From Crocinitomicaceae bacterium (GTDB lineage: Bacteria; Bacteroidota; Bacteroidia; Flavobacteriales_D; Crocinitomicaceae): a DNA stretch of 64,000 bases. Below, one piece after another: positions 27,330-36,137 of the stretch. Where the stretch lies: contig JAQWHI010000009.1 of NCBI GenBank assembly GCA_029249445.1, positions 113,642 through 177,641 on the forward strand, given 5' to 3'. The notes below the pieces were generated by a model that worked only from the letters and a program-made list of their open reading frames with translations, was not told the origin of the DNA and ran no database searches. Every line of letters starts with the position of its first letter. Positions within the stretch are counted from its first letter, which is position 1. The position numbers and the translations under genes were made by a program.

Positions 27330-28610
27330 ATGGTAACTAAATTGATCATATTATTAGTAATTGTTTTAGGGATAGTCGCACTAGCACAACTTATGCGTGT
27401 TTACGAACTTTCCTCGAAACTTAGCAAAAAGGTTGAGTCTGAAATTGGCAATCGGGACAATCGATTAAACGCTAAAATGTGGCTTCTGTTCATGTTCTTC
27501 CTTTTTGGAGGATTTATTTGGCTCATGTTAAAGTACGGATTTGTGGGTAGAGGCGAGGCTGCATCAATAAGTGGAAGAGAAACCGATTGGTTGATGAATC
27601 TGAATCTTATTATTGTGATTGCAGTATTCTTCCTCTGTAATGCACTGCTGTTCATTTTTGCATTCAAGTACGTAAAGAAACCAGGGGTTAAGGCTTTCTA
27701 TTATCCCCATAACAACAAGCTTGAAATGTTATGGACTGTTGTTCCAGCAATTGTTTTAGCAGTAATTATAATCCTAGGTTTAAGAAGTTGGAATGAACAA
27801 ACAGATGCTGCGTCTGATGAAGCAATTCTTGTGGAGTTATATTCAAAGCAGTTTGATTGGACGGCGCGTTATTCAGGGATGGACAATACTCTCGGAAGGT
27901 TCGATTATAAATTGACTACTTCAAAGAATCAGTTGGGGTTATTAACCACTGAGACGATTGATGCAGCAATAGAAGAAATGGAACACGGTACATCTGGAAT
28001 TGATTCGCTCGAATCGCAATTAAATAATCCGGGTATAATTTTAATTCCAGAAGAAAAAGAGGCAAAAATTGTAGATCTTTCTAGAAAGGAGCGATTAATA
28101 CGTTTATTGTATCAAATGAAAGCGCGTCATGACAATGCTTTGGATGCACAAGCAATGGATGACATCATTCAATTGGACACACTTTATCTTCGTGTAGATC
28201 AAGAGTACGAATTCAACTTTAGATCGAAAGATGTGATTCATTCAGCCTATTTCCCGCATTTCAGAGCACAAATGAATACAGTACCTGGGATGACAACTCG
28301 TTTTAAATTTACTCCAGACATCACAACCAAAGAGATGAGGGAGATCAAGAACAATGAAAAGTTCAACTATGTTCTAATGTGCAACAAAATTTGTGGAGGT
28401 GCACATTACAAGATGAAAATGATGGTTGTAGTTCTTGAGCAAGAAGAATACGATTCTTGGATGAAAGGGAAAATGTCGACATCCACCTTTAAAGATACGT
28501 ATTTCGCGAACGAAAGTGACGAAACCCCTGAAGAAGAGAATGAAGATGCTGTAAATGAAGATGCAGTTATTGAAGATAACGATTTGACTGCTGACAGTGA
28601 AGCAGCTTAA
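27330..28610 (+). CDS. coxB: Cytochrome c oxidase subunit II with CuA site
   Basis: Subunit II takes electrons from cytochrome c at its CuA center and passes them to subunit I. Four hydrophobic segments lie in the first 150 residues, two more than the minimal form. The periplasmic cupredoxin domain has the CuA ligands: the His in VIHSAYFPHF, and Cys, Cys, His, Met in CNKICGGAHYKM. An insertion of about 100 residues (around 185-290) splits the domain before the first ligand, and the C-terminus is a long acidic tail. No heme-binding CxxCH is present, so this is not a caa3-type fusion; ActE or another cytochrome must donate. Confidence 0.94.
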   Translation: MVTKLIILLVIVLGIVALAQLMRVYELSSKLSKKVESEIGNRDNRLNAKMWLLFMFFLFGGFIWLMLKYGFVGRGEAASISGRETDWLMNLNLIIVIAVFFLCNALLFIFAFKYVKKPGVKAFYYPHNNKLEMLWTVVPAIVLAVIIILGLRSWNEQTDAASDEAILVELYSKQFDWTARYSGMDNTLGRFDYKLTTSKNQLGLLTTETIDAAIEEMEHGTSGIDSLESQLNNPGIILIPEEKEAKIVDLSRKERLIRLLYQMKARHDNALDAQAMDDIIQLDTLYLRVDQEYEFNFRSKDVIHSAYFPHFRAQMNTVPGMTTRFKFTPDITTKEMREIKNNEKFNYVLMCNKICGGAHYKMKMMVVVLEQEEYDSWMKGKMSTSTFKDTYFANESDETPEEENEDAVNEDAVIEDNDLTADSEAA

Positions 28611-28644
28611 TTAATTATAAAATACAATTTAAAAATTAGATAGA

Positions 28645-30426
28645 ATGGCGGCAGTAGCAGACGGACACCACGAAGAAAGCTTTGTATCGAAGTACATCTT
28701 TAGCCAGGACCATAAAATGATTGGAAAGCAGTTTTTAATGACTGCTGTATTCATGGGAGTTGTGGCAATGTTATTATCTATCCTATTTAGAATTCAACTG
28801 GCTTGGCCAGGAGAGAGTTCTGATTTCGTATCATTTTTCCTTGGAGAAACCTGGGCCCCAGGTGGAATCATGGCTGAAGATATGTATCTTGGATTGGTAA
28901 CAATTCACGGAACAATAATGGTATTCTTCCTTTTAACAGGAGGGCTGTCAGGGACGTTTTCAAACCTATTAATTCCGTTACAAATTGGGGCACGAGATAT
29001 GGCTTCTGGTTTTCTCAATATGTTATCATTTTGGTTCTTTTTCCTCTCGTCACTGATCATGTTTGGGTCAATGTTTGTTGAGTCAGGGCCAGCAATGTCA
29101 GGTTGGACGATATACCCTCCTTTGTCGGCACTCCCACAAGCGGTTAGTGGTTCCGGTTTAGGAATGACGCTTTGGTTATTTTCTATGGCAATTTTCATTG
29201 CATCGTCTCTTATCGGTTCATTGAATTATATTGTGACGGTCCTGAACCTTCGTACAACGGGTATGTCAATGACACGATTGCCATTAACGATTTGGGCATT
29301 TTTCGTAACAGCAATACTCGGGGTACTTTCGTTTCCTGTGTTATTATCAGCTGCTGTTTTACTGATAATGGACCGATTGGCGGGAACAAGCTTCTACCTC
29401 TCTGATATTATTGTAAATGGGGAAATGCTAACTCAGCATGGAGGTTCGCCTTTATTGTTCCAACATTTGTTCTGGTTCCTTGGTCACCCAGAGGTATATA
29501 TTGTACTTCTTCCGGCTTTGGGATTGTCTTCAGAGATTATTTCTACCAATTCACGTAAGCCAATATTTGGTTACCGTGCTATGATTGGTTCAATTTTAGC
29601 AATTGGTTTCCTATCGTTCATTGTATGGGCACACCACATGTTTGTTACAGGAATGAATCCGTTTTTAGGATCAGTATTTGTTTTCACAACTCTTTTGATT
29701 GCGATTCCTTCTGCGGTTAAAGTATTTAATTACTTAACTACTCTTTGGAGAGGGTCGATTGTTTATACTCCAGCGATGTTGTTTGCCATTGGTCTTGTAT
29801 CAACATTTATTACCGGAGGTGTAACGGGTATCATTTTGGCAGACGCAGCTTTGGATATTGCTGTGCATGATACCTATTTTGTTGTCGCCCACTTCCACGT
29901 TGTTATGGGATTGTCCGCAGTATTTGGAATGTTTGCGGGGGTATACCATTGGTTCCCTAAAATGTTTGGTAAGATGATGAATACACGCCTGGGATATGCG
30001 CACTTCTGGATTACTCTAGTAGGGGCGTATGGTGTATTCTTCCCAATGCATTTTGTAGGAATAGCAGGAGCGCCAAGACGATATTATAATTATTCGGTTT
30101 ACGGTGATTTCGATGTGGATTCATTAAACATGCAGATGGACTTAAATGTCATAATTACAATGTTTGCGATTATTTCAGCGCTAGGACAGCTTTTGTTCTT
30201 GTTCAATTTCTTCTACAGTATTGCTAGAGGACCTAGAGCAGTTCAGAATCCTTGGAATAGTAATACATTGGAATGGACGACACCAGTTGATCATATTCAC
30301 GGAAATTGGCCAGGAGAATTACCAACGGTTCACAGATGGCCTTATGATTATTCAAAGCCAGGATATGATGAAGATTTTGTATCGCAAATTGTGCCTTTAA
30401 AAGAAGGAGAAGATGAGGGCCATTAG
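28645..30426 (+). CDS. coxA: Cytochrome c oxidase subunit I (heme-copper oxidase, A type)
   Basis: Subunit I reduces oxygen at a heme a3-CuB site and pumps protons. The 593-residue protein has twelve membrane segments. Heme a ligand His lies in VTIHGTIMVFF; CuB ligands are in GHPEVYIVLLP (with the Tyr that cross-links to His and the Glu of the D-channel) and WAHHMF; the heme pair ligands are in HFHVVMG. The Glu in HPEVY marks the A1 subtype. It is the last gene of the act-cox operon, followed by a strong terminator. Confidence 0.96.
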   Translation: MAAVADGHHEESFVSKYIFSQDHKMIGKQFLMTAVFMGVVAMLLSILFRIQLAWPGESSDFVSFFLGETWAPGGIMAEDMYLGLVTIHGTIMVFFLLTGGLSGTFSNLLIPLQIGARDMASGFLNMLSFWFFFLSSLIMFGSMFVESGPAMSGWTIYPPLSALPQAVSGSGLGMTLWLFSMAIFIASSLIGSLNYIVTVLNLRTTGMSMTRLPLTIWAFFVTAILGVLSFPVLLSAAVLLIMDRLAGTSFYLSDIIVNGEMLTQHGGSPLLFQHLFWFLGHPEVYIVLLPALGLSSEIISTNSRKPIFGYRAMIGSILAIGFLSFIVWAHHMFVTGMNPFLGSVFVFTTLLIAIPSAVKVFNYLTTLWRGSIVYTPAMLFAIGLVSTFITGGVTGIILADAALDIAVHDTYFVVAHFHVVMGLSAVFGMFAGVYHWFPKMFGKMMNTRLGYAHFWITLVGAYGVFFPMHFVGIAGAPRRYYNYSVYGDFDVDSLNMQMDLNVIITMFAIISALGQLLFLFNFFYSIARGPRAVQNPWNSNTLEWTTPVDHIHGNWPGELPTVHRWPYDYSKPGYDEDFVSQIVPLKEGEDEGH

Positions 30427-30444
30427 AAACATATAATTTATTTG

Positions 30445-30483
30445 AAAGCCCCGATCTATCTGATGATAGGTCGGGGCTTTTTT
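30445..30483 (+). terminator. Intrinsic terminator of the act-cox operon
   Basis: A 16-bp stem (30445-30460 with 30465-30480, one G-T pair), loop TGAT, GC-rich core AGCCCCGA, and a T-run to 30483. It lies 19 bp after the coxA stop and just ahead of the ruvB promoter box. Confidence 0.9.
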
Positions 30484-30484
30484 G

Positions 30485-30492
30485 TACATTTG
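30485..30492 (+). promoter_or_regulatory. Candidate -7 box of ruvB
   Basis: TACATTTG matches TAnnTTTG; it directly follows the act-cox terminator and ends 20 bases before the ruvB ATG. Confidence 0.5.
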
Positions 30493-30511
30493 ATACAATA
30501 CGACATTTATA

Positions 30512-31537
30512 ATGGAGGAATCTTTTGATTATCAGGACGAAGCCAATAACCATGGCGATCAAGACTACGACAAAGTATTGCGCCCTAAGCGTTTGGAAGA
30601 TTTCACGGGCCAGAGAAAAGTAACTCAAAACCTAGAAGTATTTGTTCAAGCGGCTACGCTTAGAAATGAGCCTTTAGATCATGTGCTGTTGCATGGACCT
30701 CCGGGTCTTGGAAAGACGACATTAGCAAATATTATTGCCAATGAACTAGGAGTGAATTGCAAAGTCACGAGTGGGCCAGTTTTAGATAAACCTGGAGACC
30801 TCGCTGGTCTGTTAACGAATTTAGAACGAGGAGATGTTTTATTTATTGATGAGATCCATCGATTAAGTCCGGTTATTGAGGAGTACCTTTATTCGGCCAT
30901 GGAGGATTATCAAATTGATATTTTAATTGATTCAGGTCCAAACGCGCGAACTGTTCAAATAGAATTGAATCCTTTTACTCTAATTGGTGCTACAACACGA
31001 TCCGGATTACTTACATCACCCCTTAGAGCTCGCTTCGGAATCAATTCGAGATTGGAATATTATGATTCGAAAACGCTCACAATGATTGTAGAACGCTCTG
31101 CAGGCCTACTTGAAATCGCAACAAATGAGGATGCGGCCTATCAAATAGCAAGCCGTAGTCGAGGTACGCCTCGTATTGCGAATTCTTTACTTCGTAGAGT
31201 GCGCGACTTTGCTCAGATCAAAGGGGATGGAACGATCACAGTGGATATTACGAATCATGCGCTAGAGGCATTAAATGTCGATCAAAATGGCCTTGATGAA
31301 ATGGACAATAAAATTTTGAGTGTTATCATAGATAAGTTTCAAGGTGGCCCTGTTGGGATGACTACGATTGCCACAGCTATTGGAGAAAATGCGGGAACAC
31401 TTGAGGAGGTTTATGAACCCTTTTTGATACAAGAAGGCTTTCTTATGAGAACGCCCCGCGGAAGGAAAGCAACAGAAAAAGCATTTAAGCATCTCGGGAA
31501 ACAATCCGGGCACGCCCCACAAGGCGGTTTATTTTAA
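30512..31537 (+). CDS. ruvB: Holliday junction branch migration helicase RuvB
   Basis: RuvB is the hexameric AAA+ motor that drives branch migration with RuvA. The 341-residue product has Walker [10 protein letters not shown] (62-70), Walker B LFIDEIHR, sensor-type block [16 protein letters not shown], and a C-terminal winged helix ending in a family-typical TPRGR motif. Length and order are standard. It has its own promoter-like box and a 70-bp gap before queG. Confidence 0.96.
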   Translation: MEESFDYQDEANNHGDQDYDKVLRPKRLEDFTGQRKVTQNLEVFVQAATLRNEPLDHVLLHGPPGLGKTTLANIIANELGVNCKVTSGPVLDKPGDLAGLLTNLERGDVLFIDEIHRLSPVIEEYLYSAMEDYQIDILIDSGPNARTVQIELNPFTLIGATTRSGLLTSPLRARFGINSRLEYYDSKTLTMIVERSAGLLEIATNEDAAYQIASRSRGTPRIANSLLRRVRDFAQIKGDGTITVDITNHALEALNVDQNGLDEMDNKILSVIIDKFQGGPVGMTTIATAIGENAGTLEEVYEPFLIQEGFLMRTPRGRKATEKAFKHLGKQSGHAPQGGLF

Positions 31538-31607
31538 AGGGAAAGTACGAGGCAGAGCATGGCTTTGACTAAAGGAATAGTTCCGGAAAATCAAAACAAA
31601 GTATAGT

Positions 31608-32540
31608 TTGGGTCTAGATTTAAAAGAAAAGCATAGCGCAATGATAAAGCAAAAAGCAACTGAGCTTGGCTTTTCATTTTGTGGCATTTCAAAGGCGGAT
31701 TTTTTGGAGGAAGAGGCGCGCCGTCTTGATTCGTGGTTGAAAGAGGGTTATCATGGGAAAATGAAATACATGGAAAACCATTACGACAAACGATTGGACC
31801 CAAGGTTACTTGTTGAGGATGCAAAGTCTGTTGTTTCTCTTCTATTGAATTATTCCACGGATCAGGAGCAAGCCGATCCGGAAGCTCCAAAAATTTCAAA
31901 ATACGCATACGGAAAGGATTATCACTTTGTTATTAAGGACAAACTCAAGGTATTTTATCAATTTATACAGGACGAAATTGGCGAGGTAGGCGGACGTGTA
32001 TTTGTTGATTCTGCGCCAGTTATGGACAAGGCATGGGCTAAAAAAAGTGGATTGGGATGGGTAGGGAAAAACACCAACTTGATTCATCCGAAGCAAGGTT
32101 CTTACTTTTTTATTGCGGAAATGATTCTCGATTTGAACTTGGAATACGACGGTCCGATAAAAGACTATTGTGGAACATGCACGAAATGTATTGATGAATG
32201 CCCAACAGACGCCATTGTTCAACCCTACGTAGTTGACGGTTCGAAATGTATTTCATACTTAACAATTGAGTTAAAAGATGAGTTGTTGCCACACGAGTTT
32301 TCCGGTAAGTTGGATAACTGGATGTTTGGCTGTGATATCTGCCAAGATGTTTGTCCATGGAATCGGTTTTCTACTACCCATAAAGAGTCATTATTTCATC
32401 CCCATGATGCACTTCTAAAAATGTCAAAAGCAGACTGGGAAGATCTAACTGAAGAGGTATTTCAAGAACTCTTTAGGAAGAGTGCTGTAAAGCGAACCAA
32501 GTATTCAGGAATCAAGAGAAATATTGACTTTTTGAGGTGA
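31608..32540 (+). CDS. queG: Epoxyqueuosine reductase
   Basis: QueG reduces epoxyqueuosine to queuosine in tRNA, using cobalamin and two 4Fe-4S clusters. The cluster motifs are [11 protein letters not shown] and [11 protein letters not shown] (about residues 184-245); the N-terminal cobalamin-binding part includes [14 protein letters not shown] and [20 protein letters not shown]. The start is unsure: a TTG at 31608 gives [12 protein letters not shown], which matches the usual N-terminal helix, while an ATG at 31641 would drop 11 residues; a near-match promoter box (TATAGTTTG) at 31602-31610 favours the ATG. QueA, the preceding pathway enzyme, is encoded at 50595. Confidence 0.94.
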   Translation: MGLDLKEKHSAMIKQKATELGFSFCGISKADFLEEEARRLDSWLKEGYHGKMKYMENHYDKRLDPRLLVEDAKSVVSLLLNYSTDQEQADPEAPKISKYAYGKDYHFVIKDKLKVFYQFIQDEIGEVGGRVFVDSAPVMDKAWAKKSGLGWVGKNTNLIHPKQGSYFFIAEMILDLNLEYDGPIKDYCGTCTKCIDECPTDAIVQPYVVDGSKCISYLTIELKDELLPHEFSGKLDNWMFGCDICQDVCPWNRFSTTHKESLFHPHDALLKMSKADWEDLTEEVFQELFRKSAVKRTKYSGIKRNIDFLR

Positions 32541-32598
32541 GTTTCAAAATGAAAGTGCGCCAAGATAATTTTAGTATCCGTGAATGTCGTAACTACAA

Positions 32599-32630
32599 AA
32601 AAGGGCAAGTTGTTGTCACTTGCCCTTTGA
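32599..32630 (-). terminator. Intrinsic terminator of rseP
   Basis: Read on the minus strand: AAAGGGCAAGT, a 7-base loop region, then ACTTGCCCTTTTTTG with a T-run at the low-coordinate end. It lies about 20 bp past the rseP stop, between convergent queG and rseP. The plus-strand T-run is short, so it serves mainly rseP. Confidence 0.8.
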
Positions 32631-32646
32631 ATATATTTGATATTTT

Positions 32647-34167
32647 TTAGTCGAACAGTGCCCTAAATAAATCATTCCCATTTGCGTAGAGCACGAGTCC
32701 TATTATTAAGAAGAACCCAATATATTGGGCAATTTCCAATACTTTTTCTGGAGCTTCTTTTCCAGTGATCATTTCATACAACAAGAAAACAACATGACCG
32801 CCGTCCAAGGCTGGAATAGGCAGAATATTCATAAATGCCAAGATGATAGAAATAAATGCTGTGATTTCCCAGAAGGCTCTCCATTGCCATGTTGAGGGAA
32901 ATAAATTACCGATTGCACCAAAGCCACCCATAGAAGAAGCTCCTTTTTTAGTAAAAAGGAATTTCAATTGGCCAGCATAATCACTCAGGGTTGTATAGCC
33001 TCGCTCGATTCCTTTTCCGATACTTTCGCCAAAACCATAATAAACGGTTTTAGCAGCTTTTTGGTCTGTAGACTCAACGTTCTTTGGTGAAAATCCAACT
33101 CTAGCCAATTTTTGAACGTATACAGAAGTAGTGAATTCTTCACCGCCACGCAGGACAGTAAATTTTGCATTTTTATTTTTTGATTTGTACAACTCTGAAC
33201 TTATTTCATCAAAATAGGTGATTTCGCGGTTGTTAATTTTGATGATTTTGTCGTTTATCTTGAGTCCTGCGCTCATGGCAGGGGCGATCTTGAGTAAGGA
33301 CAAGAAGTCTGCTTTGTTGGCTGAGATGTCCAGTGTGTCTCCTTCACGAACAACCGTCACCTTGTGACCTTTGCTTCTCAACTCACTTGAGGAAAAATCA
33401 ATTTCAGAAATTGAACGGTTATCAATTTCAAGGATAAAATCAGATGCTTTGAATTGTTTATTTTTTGAAGCCTTTATCGTTGTTAATGTTCCAATTTCAG
33501 TTGATTTATGACGCAAGTCAGCAACATGTGTGGCACCTGATTCAAATAATTTATAGTCAATATCTTCGGGAAGTACAATTTCTTCCATCGAACCATTTGC
33601 ATGCTGAACGCCAATTGTCTTTTGCCCTCTGATTATTAATCCACGAGCAATATCGTTGTAGTGCATTACTTTTTCACCATCAATTTCAAGAATATTGTCG
33701 CCCGATTGTAAACCATATTGTTCCAGATAGGGGTGGATCGCCATTCCAAGCTTCAAGTCCTCAGAGGCAACTTGTTCTTCTCCGTAGTTGAATACAATAA
33801 AGATGTATATAACCATACCAAGGATCAAGTTCACAACGACGCCACCTATCATGATTATTAATCGTTGCCAAGCTGGTTTTGATCGAAACTCCCATGGCTG
33901 CGCTGGTTTCGACATTTGTTCTTTATCCATGGATTCATCGATCATCCCTGATATTTTAACGTACCCTCCCAGAGGGATCCAGCCAATACCCCATTCTGTT
34001 TCACCAATTTTTTTCTTGAATAATGAAAACTTCCAATTGAAGAAAAGGTAGAACTTTTCTACACGTGTTTTGAAAATACGCGCGGGTACGTAGTGTCCAA
34101 ATTCATGCAGTACTACGAGTAAAGAAAGTGATAAAATTAGTTGTGCTGCTTTGATCCAAAAATCCAT
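32647..34167 (-). CDS. rseP: Site-2 protease RseP
   Basis: RseP is an intramembrane zinc metalloprotease that cleaves anti-sigma factors and leftover signal peptides. The zinc site HEFGH is at residues 21-25 in the first membrane segment, and the third ligand lies in the late LDGGH motif (NILPIPALDGGH). Two PDZ domains occupy the periplasmic part (GLQSGDNILEIDG and GLKINDKIIKINN). The length, 506 residues, is slightly above the E. coli form (450). A terminator follows, and no partner anti-sigma factor is in the window. Confidence 0.93.
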   Translation of the reverse strand: MDFWIKAAQLILSLSLLVVLHEFGHYVPARIFKTRVEKFYLFFNWKFSLFKKKIGETEWGIGWIPLGGYVKISGMIDESMDKEQMSKPAQPWEFRSKPAWQRLIIMIGGVVVNLILGMVIYIFIVFNYGEEQVASEDLKLGMAIHPYLEQYGLQSGDNILEIDGEKVMHYNDIARGLIIRGQKTIGVQHANGSMEEIVLPEDIDYKLFESGATHVADLRHKSTEIGTLTTIKASKNKQFKASDFILEIDNRSISEIDFSSSELRSKGHKVTVVREGDTLDISANKADFLSLLKIAPAMSAGLKINDKIIKINNREITYFDEISSELYKSKNKNAKFTVLRGGEEFTTSVYVQKLARVGFSPKNVESTDQKAAKTVYYGFGESIGKGIERGYTTLSDYAGQLKFLFTKKGASSMGGFGAIGNLFPSTWQWRAFWEITAFISIILAFMNILPIPALDGGHVVFLLYEMITGKEAPEKVLEIAQYIGFFLIIGLVLYANGNDLFRALFD

Positions 34168-34242
34168 ATAAACTTATAAGTGTGTCGCGAAGATAGTAAT
34201 TTCAACCTTTGTTTGCTGTGCGTGTGAGAACTCGTATTTGAA

Positions 34243-34605
34243 TTAGGCATTGTTGTTTTCTATTTCGACATATTCATTTTGTACGAAATAATCGATTAGC
34301 GCTTCTTTCATAAGGTGTTGTTGCTCTCGATCGTTCAGTGGGGGTAGCTCTTGGATGAGCTTGAAGTGCGGCCAGTTTTCCGCATCGTGTCCGTCAAATT
34401 CATAGTATCCATGAGGTTCAAGAACTGTGCATACAGCAACATGAAGAAGGTCTGTTTTTTCACTTTTAGAAAAATCTTTATAGCCCATCCCCAATTCATT
34501 CACTCCTATTAAGAATAGCATCGCTTGAACATCCATATCTTCACCAAACGTTTTTTCTAATTGCGACTTAACTTCTTGAAAGCGCAATTCAATATCAAAA
34601 TCCAT
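34243..34605 (-). CDS. Small conserved protein of unknown function
   Basis: A 120-residue acidic, soluble protein with predicted helices throughout and no signal peptide. Recognisable segments such as FLIGVNELGMGYKDFSKSEK and GYYEFDGHDAENWPHFKLI give the impression of a conserved Bacteroidota family whose role is not known to me. It lies 75 bp upstream of rseP on the same strand and may be co-transcribed with it. A -7 box ends four bases before the ATG, which suggests a leaderless message. Confidence 0.75.
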   Translation of the reverse strand: MDFDIELRFQEVKSQLEKTFGEDMDVQAMLFLIGVNELGMGYKDFSKSEKTDLLHVAVCTVLEPHGYYEFDGHDAENWPHFKLIQELPPLNDREQQHLMKEALIDYFVQNEYVEIENNNA

Positions 34606-34609
34606 GGTA

Positions 34610-34617
34610 CAAAGCTA
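34610..34617 (-). promoter_or_regulatory. Candidate -7 box of the 120-residue gene (leaderless arrangement)
   Basis: TAGCTTTG on the minus strand matches TAnnTTTG; its last base (34610) is five positions from the A of the ATG at 34605. Confidence 0.5.
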
Positions 34618-34764
34618 AAAATAATGTAGTAAACCATGTATCTGATCGAAAGATTCGGCAATCTATTTTTACGTCCTTAATTGAGTAATCGCTTGGTTCG
34701 ATTCGATATGCAAAAAAAATCCCAAATAGCGGTATTAGACAATCGATAAGAGAGTAAAAATTAG

Positions 34765-34772
34765 TACCTTTG
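34765..34772 (+). promoter_or_regulatory. Candidate -7 box of the YceI-like lipoprotein gene
   Basis: TACCTTTG matches TAnnTTTG and ends 23 bases before the ATG at 34796. Confidence 0.5.
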
Positions 34773-34795
34773 AAGTGAATTATAAATGATGTGTT

Positions 34796-35425
34796 ATGAA
34801 TGTTAGAATGTTAGCTTTGGCCTCTATGGTTTTGGCGTTGGGATTGACTTCCTGTGGCAATGATGAATCTGAAGAAGAAGTAAATAACAAGCAAGAACTT
34901 TGCTTCTATTCATATGATGATAATTCAACTGAATTGGGTTTTACGTCTTACAAAACAACAGCAAAAGTTCCAGTGAAAGGAACCTTTAATGTAATTAATA
35001 TAAAAGGAGAAGAATCGGACAATAAAATGGATCTTATAAAATCCTTGAAATTTGAGATAGAAACTGCATCGATTGAAACAAATGACGAAGGACGAAATGC
35101 GAAGATTGTAAATTTCTTTTTTGGAACCTTTGGATGTGACAAAATTACAGGTAGCGTAGCGAATCTTGATGACGATGGTCGCGCTGAGATCAACATTAGT
35201 ATGGGAGGCATGAACCTACCAGTACGCGGCAAATACAAGCTGGATGAAGCAGGTAAATTTGAATTCACATCAAACATTGATGTTGCAGATTGGAATGCAC
35301 AAACAGGAATTGACGCCTTAAATCTTGAGTGTAAAGATTTACATACAGGGGAAGATGGTGTTTCTAAATTGTGGTCGGAAGTGGATTTGTATTTTAGCAC
35401 AATTTTGGCCTCGGATTGCGATTAA
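34796..35425 (+). CDS. YceI-like lipoprotein
   Basis: A 209-residue lipoprotein with lipobox LTSC (Cys20) and an acidic spacer. The mature part has the YceI lipocalin-like pattern: an early TELGFTSYKTT strand, a central VPVKGTFNVINI, the helix-turn region around NAKIVNFFFGTFG, and closing strands. YceI proteins bind isoprenoid-like lipids in the periplasm; here the usual first strand (a His-rich or S/W-type opening) is diverged, so binding of the same ligand is not sure. It is followed by cvpA after 19 bp. Confidence 0.78.
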   Translation: MNVRMLALASMVLALGLTSCGNDESEEEVNNKQELCFYSYDDNSTELGFTSYKTTAKVPVKGTFNVINIKGEESDNKMDLIKSLKFEIETASIETNDEGRNAKIVNFFFGTFGCDKITGSVANLDDDGRAEINISMGGMNLPVRGKYKLDEAGKFEFTSNIDVADWNAQTGIDALNLECKDLHTGEDGVSKLWSEVDLYFSTILASDCD

Positions 35426-35444
35426 TTAATTCAGGTAAAACGGT

Positions 35445-36002
35445 GTGAATTATCTCGATATATTATTTGTTCTTGTTTTAATTTGGGGTGCTTGGAATGG
35501 CTTCAAAAGTGGTTTTATTCTTCAGTTATTTACAACTTTAGCGCTTTTTTTAGGGTTATATGCAGGTGTTCATTTTTCGAATTTCGCAACTCGAATCATT
35601 GTTGAAGATTTTGGTTCCAACTCTGAGTATGTGCCAGTGATTGCTTTCACAATTACATTTTTAGCTGTTGGTGCAATGGTTTATTTTGCGGGCAAAGCCA
35701 TTGAGAGAATGTTAAAAGTGGTTCAGCTTAGTCCACTAAATAAGCTCGCTGGCATGGCCTTCGGACTGCTTAAAATGTGTTTTTTTATTGGAGGAGCAGT
35801 AATGATTGTCGAGTCTTACGATGAACGAAACGACATTATTGACAGTGAAACAAAGGAGGGTTCATTGTTTTATTACCCCATAAAATTGATCACAACTTCA
35901 ACCATTCCTGCGTTTAAGGAAAGCACGATTTTTTTAAAGAATAAATTGGAAACCAATCCCCAGAAGAAAACCAACTCAGACGATAGGAATTCACTGCAAT
36001 AG
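35445..36002 (+). CDS. CvpA-family membrane protein
   Basis: A 185-residue inner-membrane protein with four hydrophobic segments (about residues 2-18, 24-45, 62-83, 100-122) and the family opening NYLDILFVLVLIWGAWNGFK with the conserved Gly-rich turn. CvpA relatives are needed for colicin V export in E. coli and affect envelope stress resistance; their mechanism is unknown. The start is a GTG at 35445. The hydrophilic C-terminus ends in NPQKKTNSDDRN. It may be co-transcribed with the lipoprotein gene. Confidence 0.85.
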   Translation: MNYLDILFVLVLIWGAWNGFKSGFILQLFTTLALFLGLYAGVHFSNFATRIIVEDFGSNSEYVPVIAFTITFLAVGAMVYFAGKAIERMLKVVQLSPLNKLAGMAFGLLKMCFFIGGAVMIVESYDERNDIIDSETKEGSLFYYPIKLITTSTIPAFKESTIFLKNKLETNPQKKTNSDDRNSLQ

Positions 36003-36111
36003 ACTCCATATAGTGTTGATTATGGAACGAGCAAATTCGTTTATTTGTGAATACGAAATCAAGCGTTATTTTTTATTGCCTTTTTTGAATAGTAGTTTGG
36101 GCTGAAATACC

Positions 36112-36119
36112 TATCTTTG
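36112..36119 (+). promoter_or_regulatory. Candidate -7 box of the prs-rplY operon
   Basis: TATCTTTG matches TAnnTTTG and ends 18 bases before the ATG at 36138. It overlaps a possible upstream GTG-type start at 36117, which decides in favour of 36138. Confidence 0.55.
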
Positions 36120-36137
36120 CGCACTCAAAGAAAAGTT

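Noticed and set aside
34948..35400. A 150-residue open frame antisense to the YceI-like gene
   Set aside because: No start context or protein family is seen; the plus-strand gene has a signal peptide and lipobox and explains the region.
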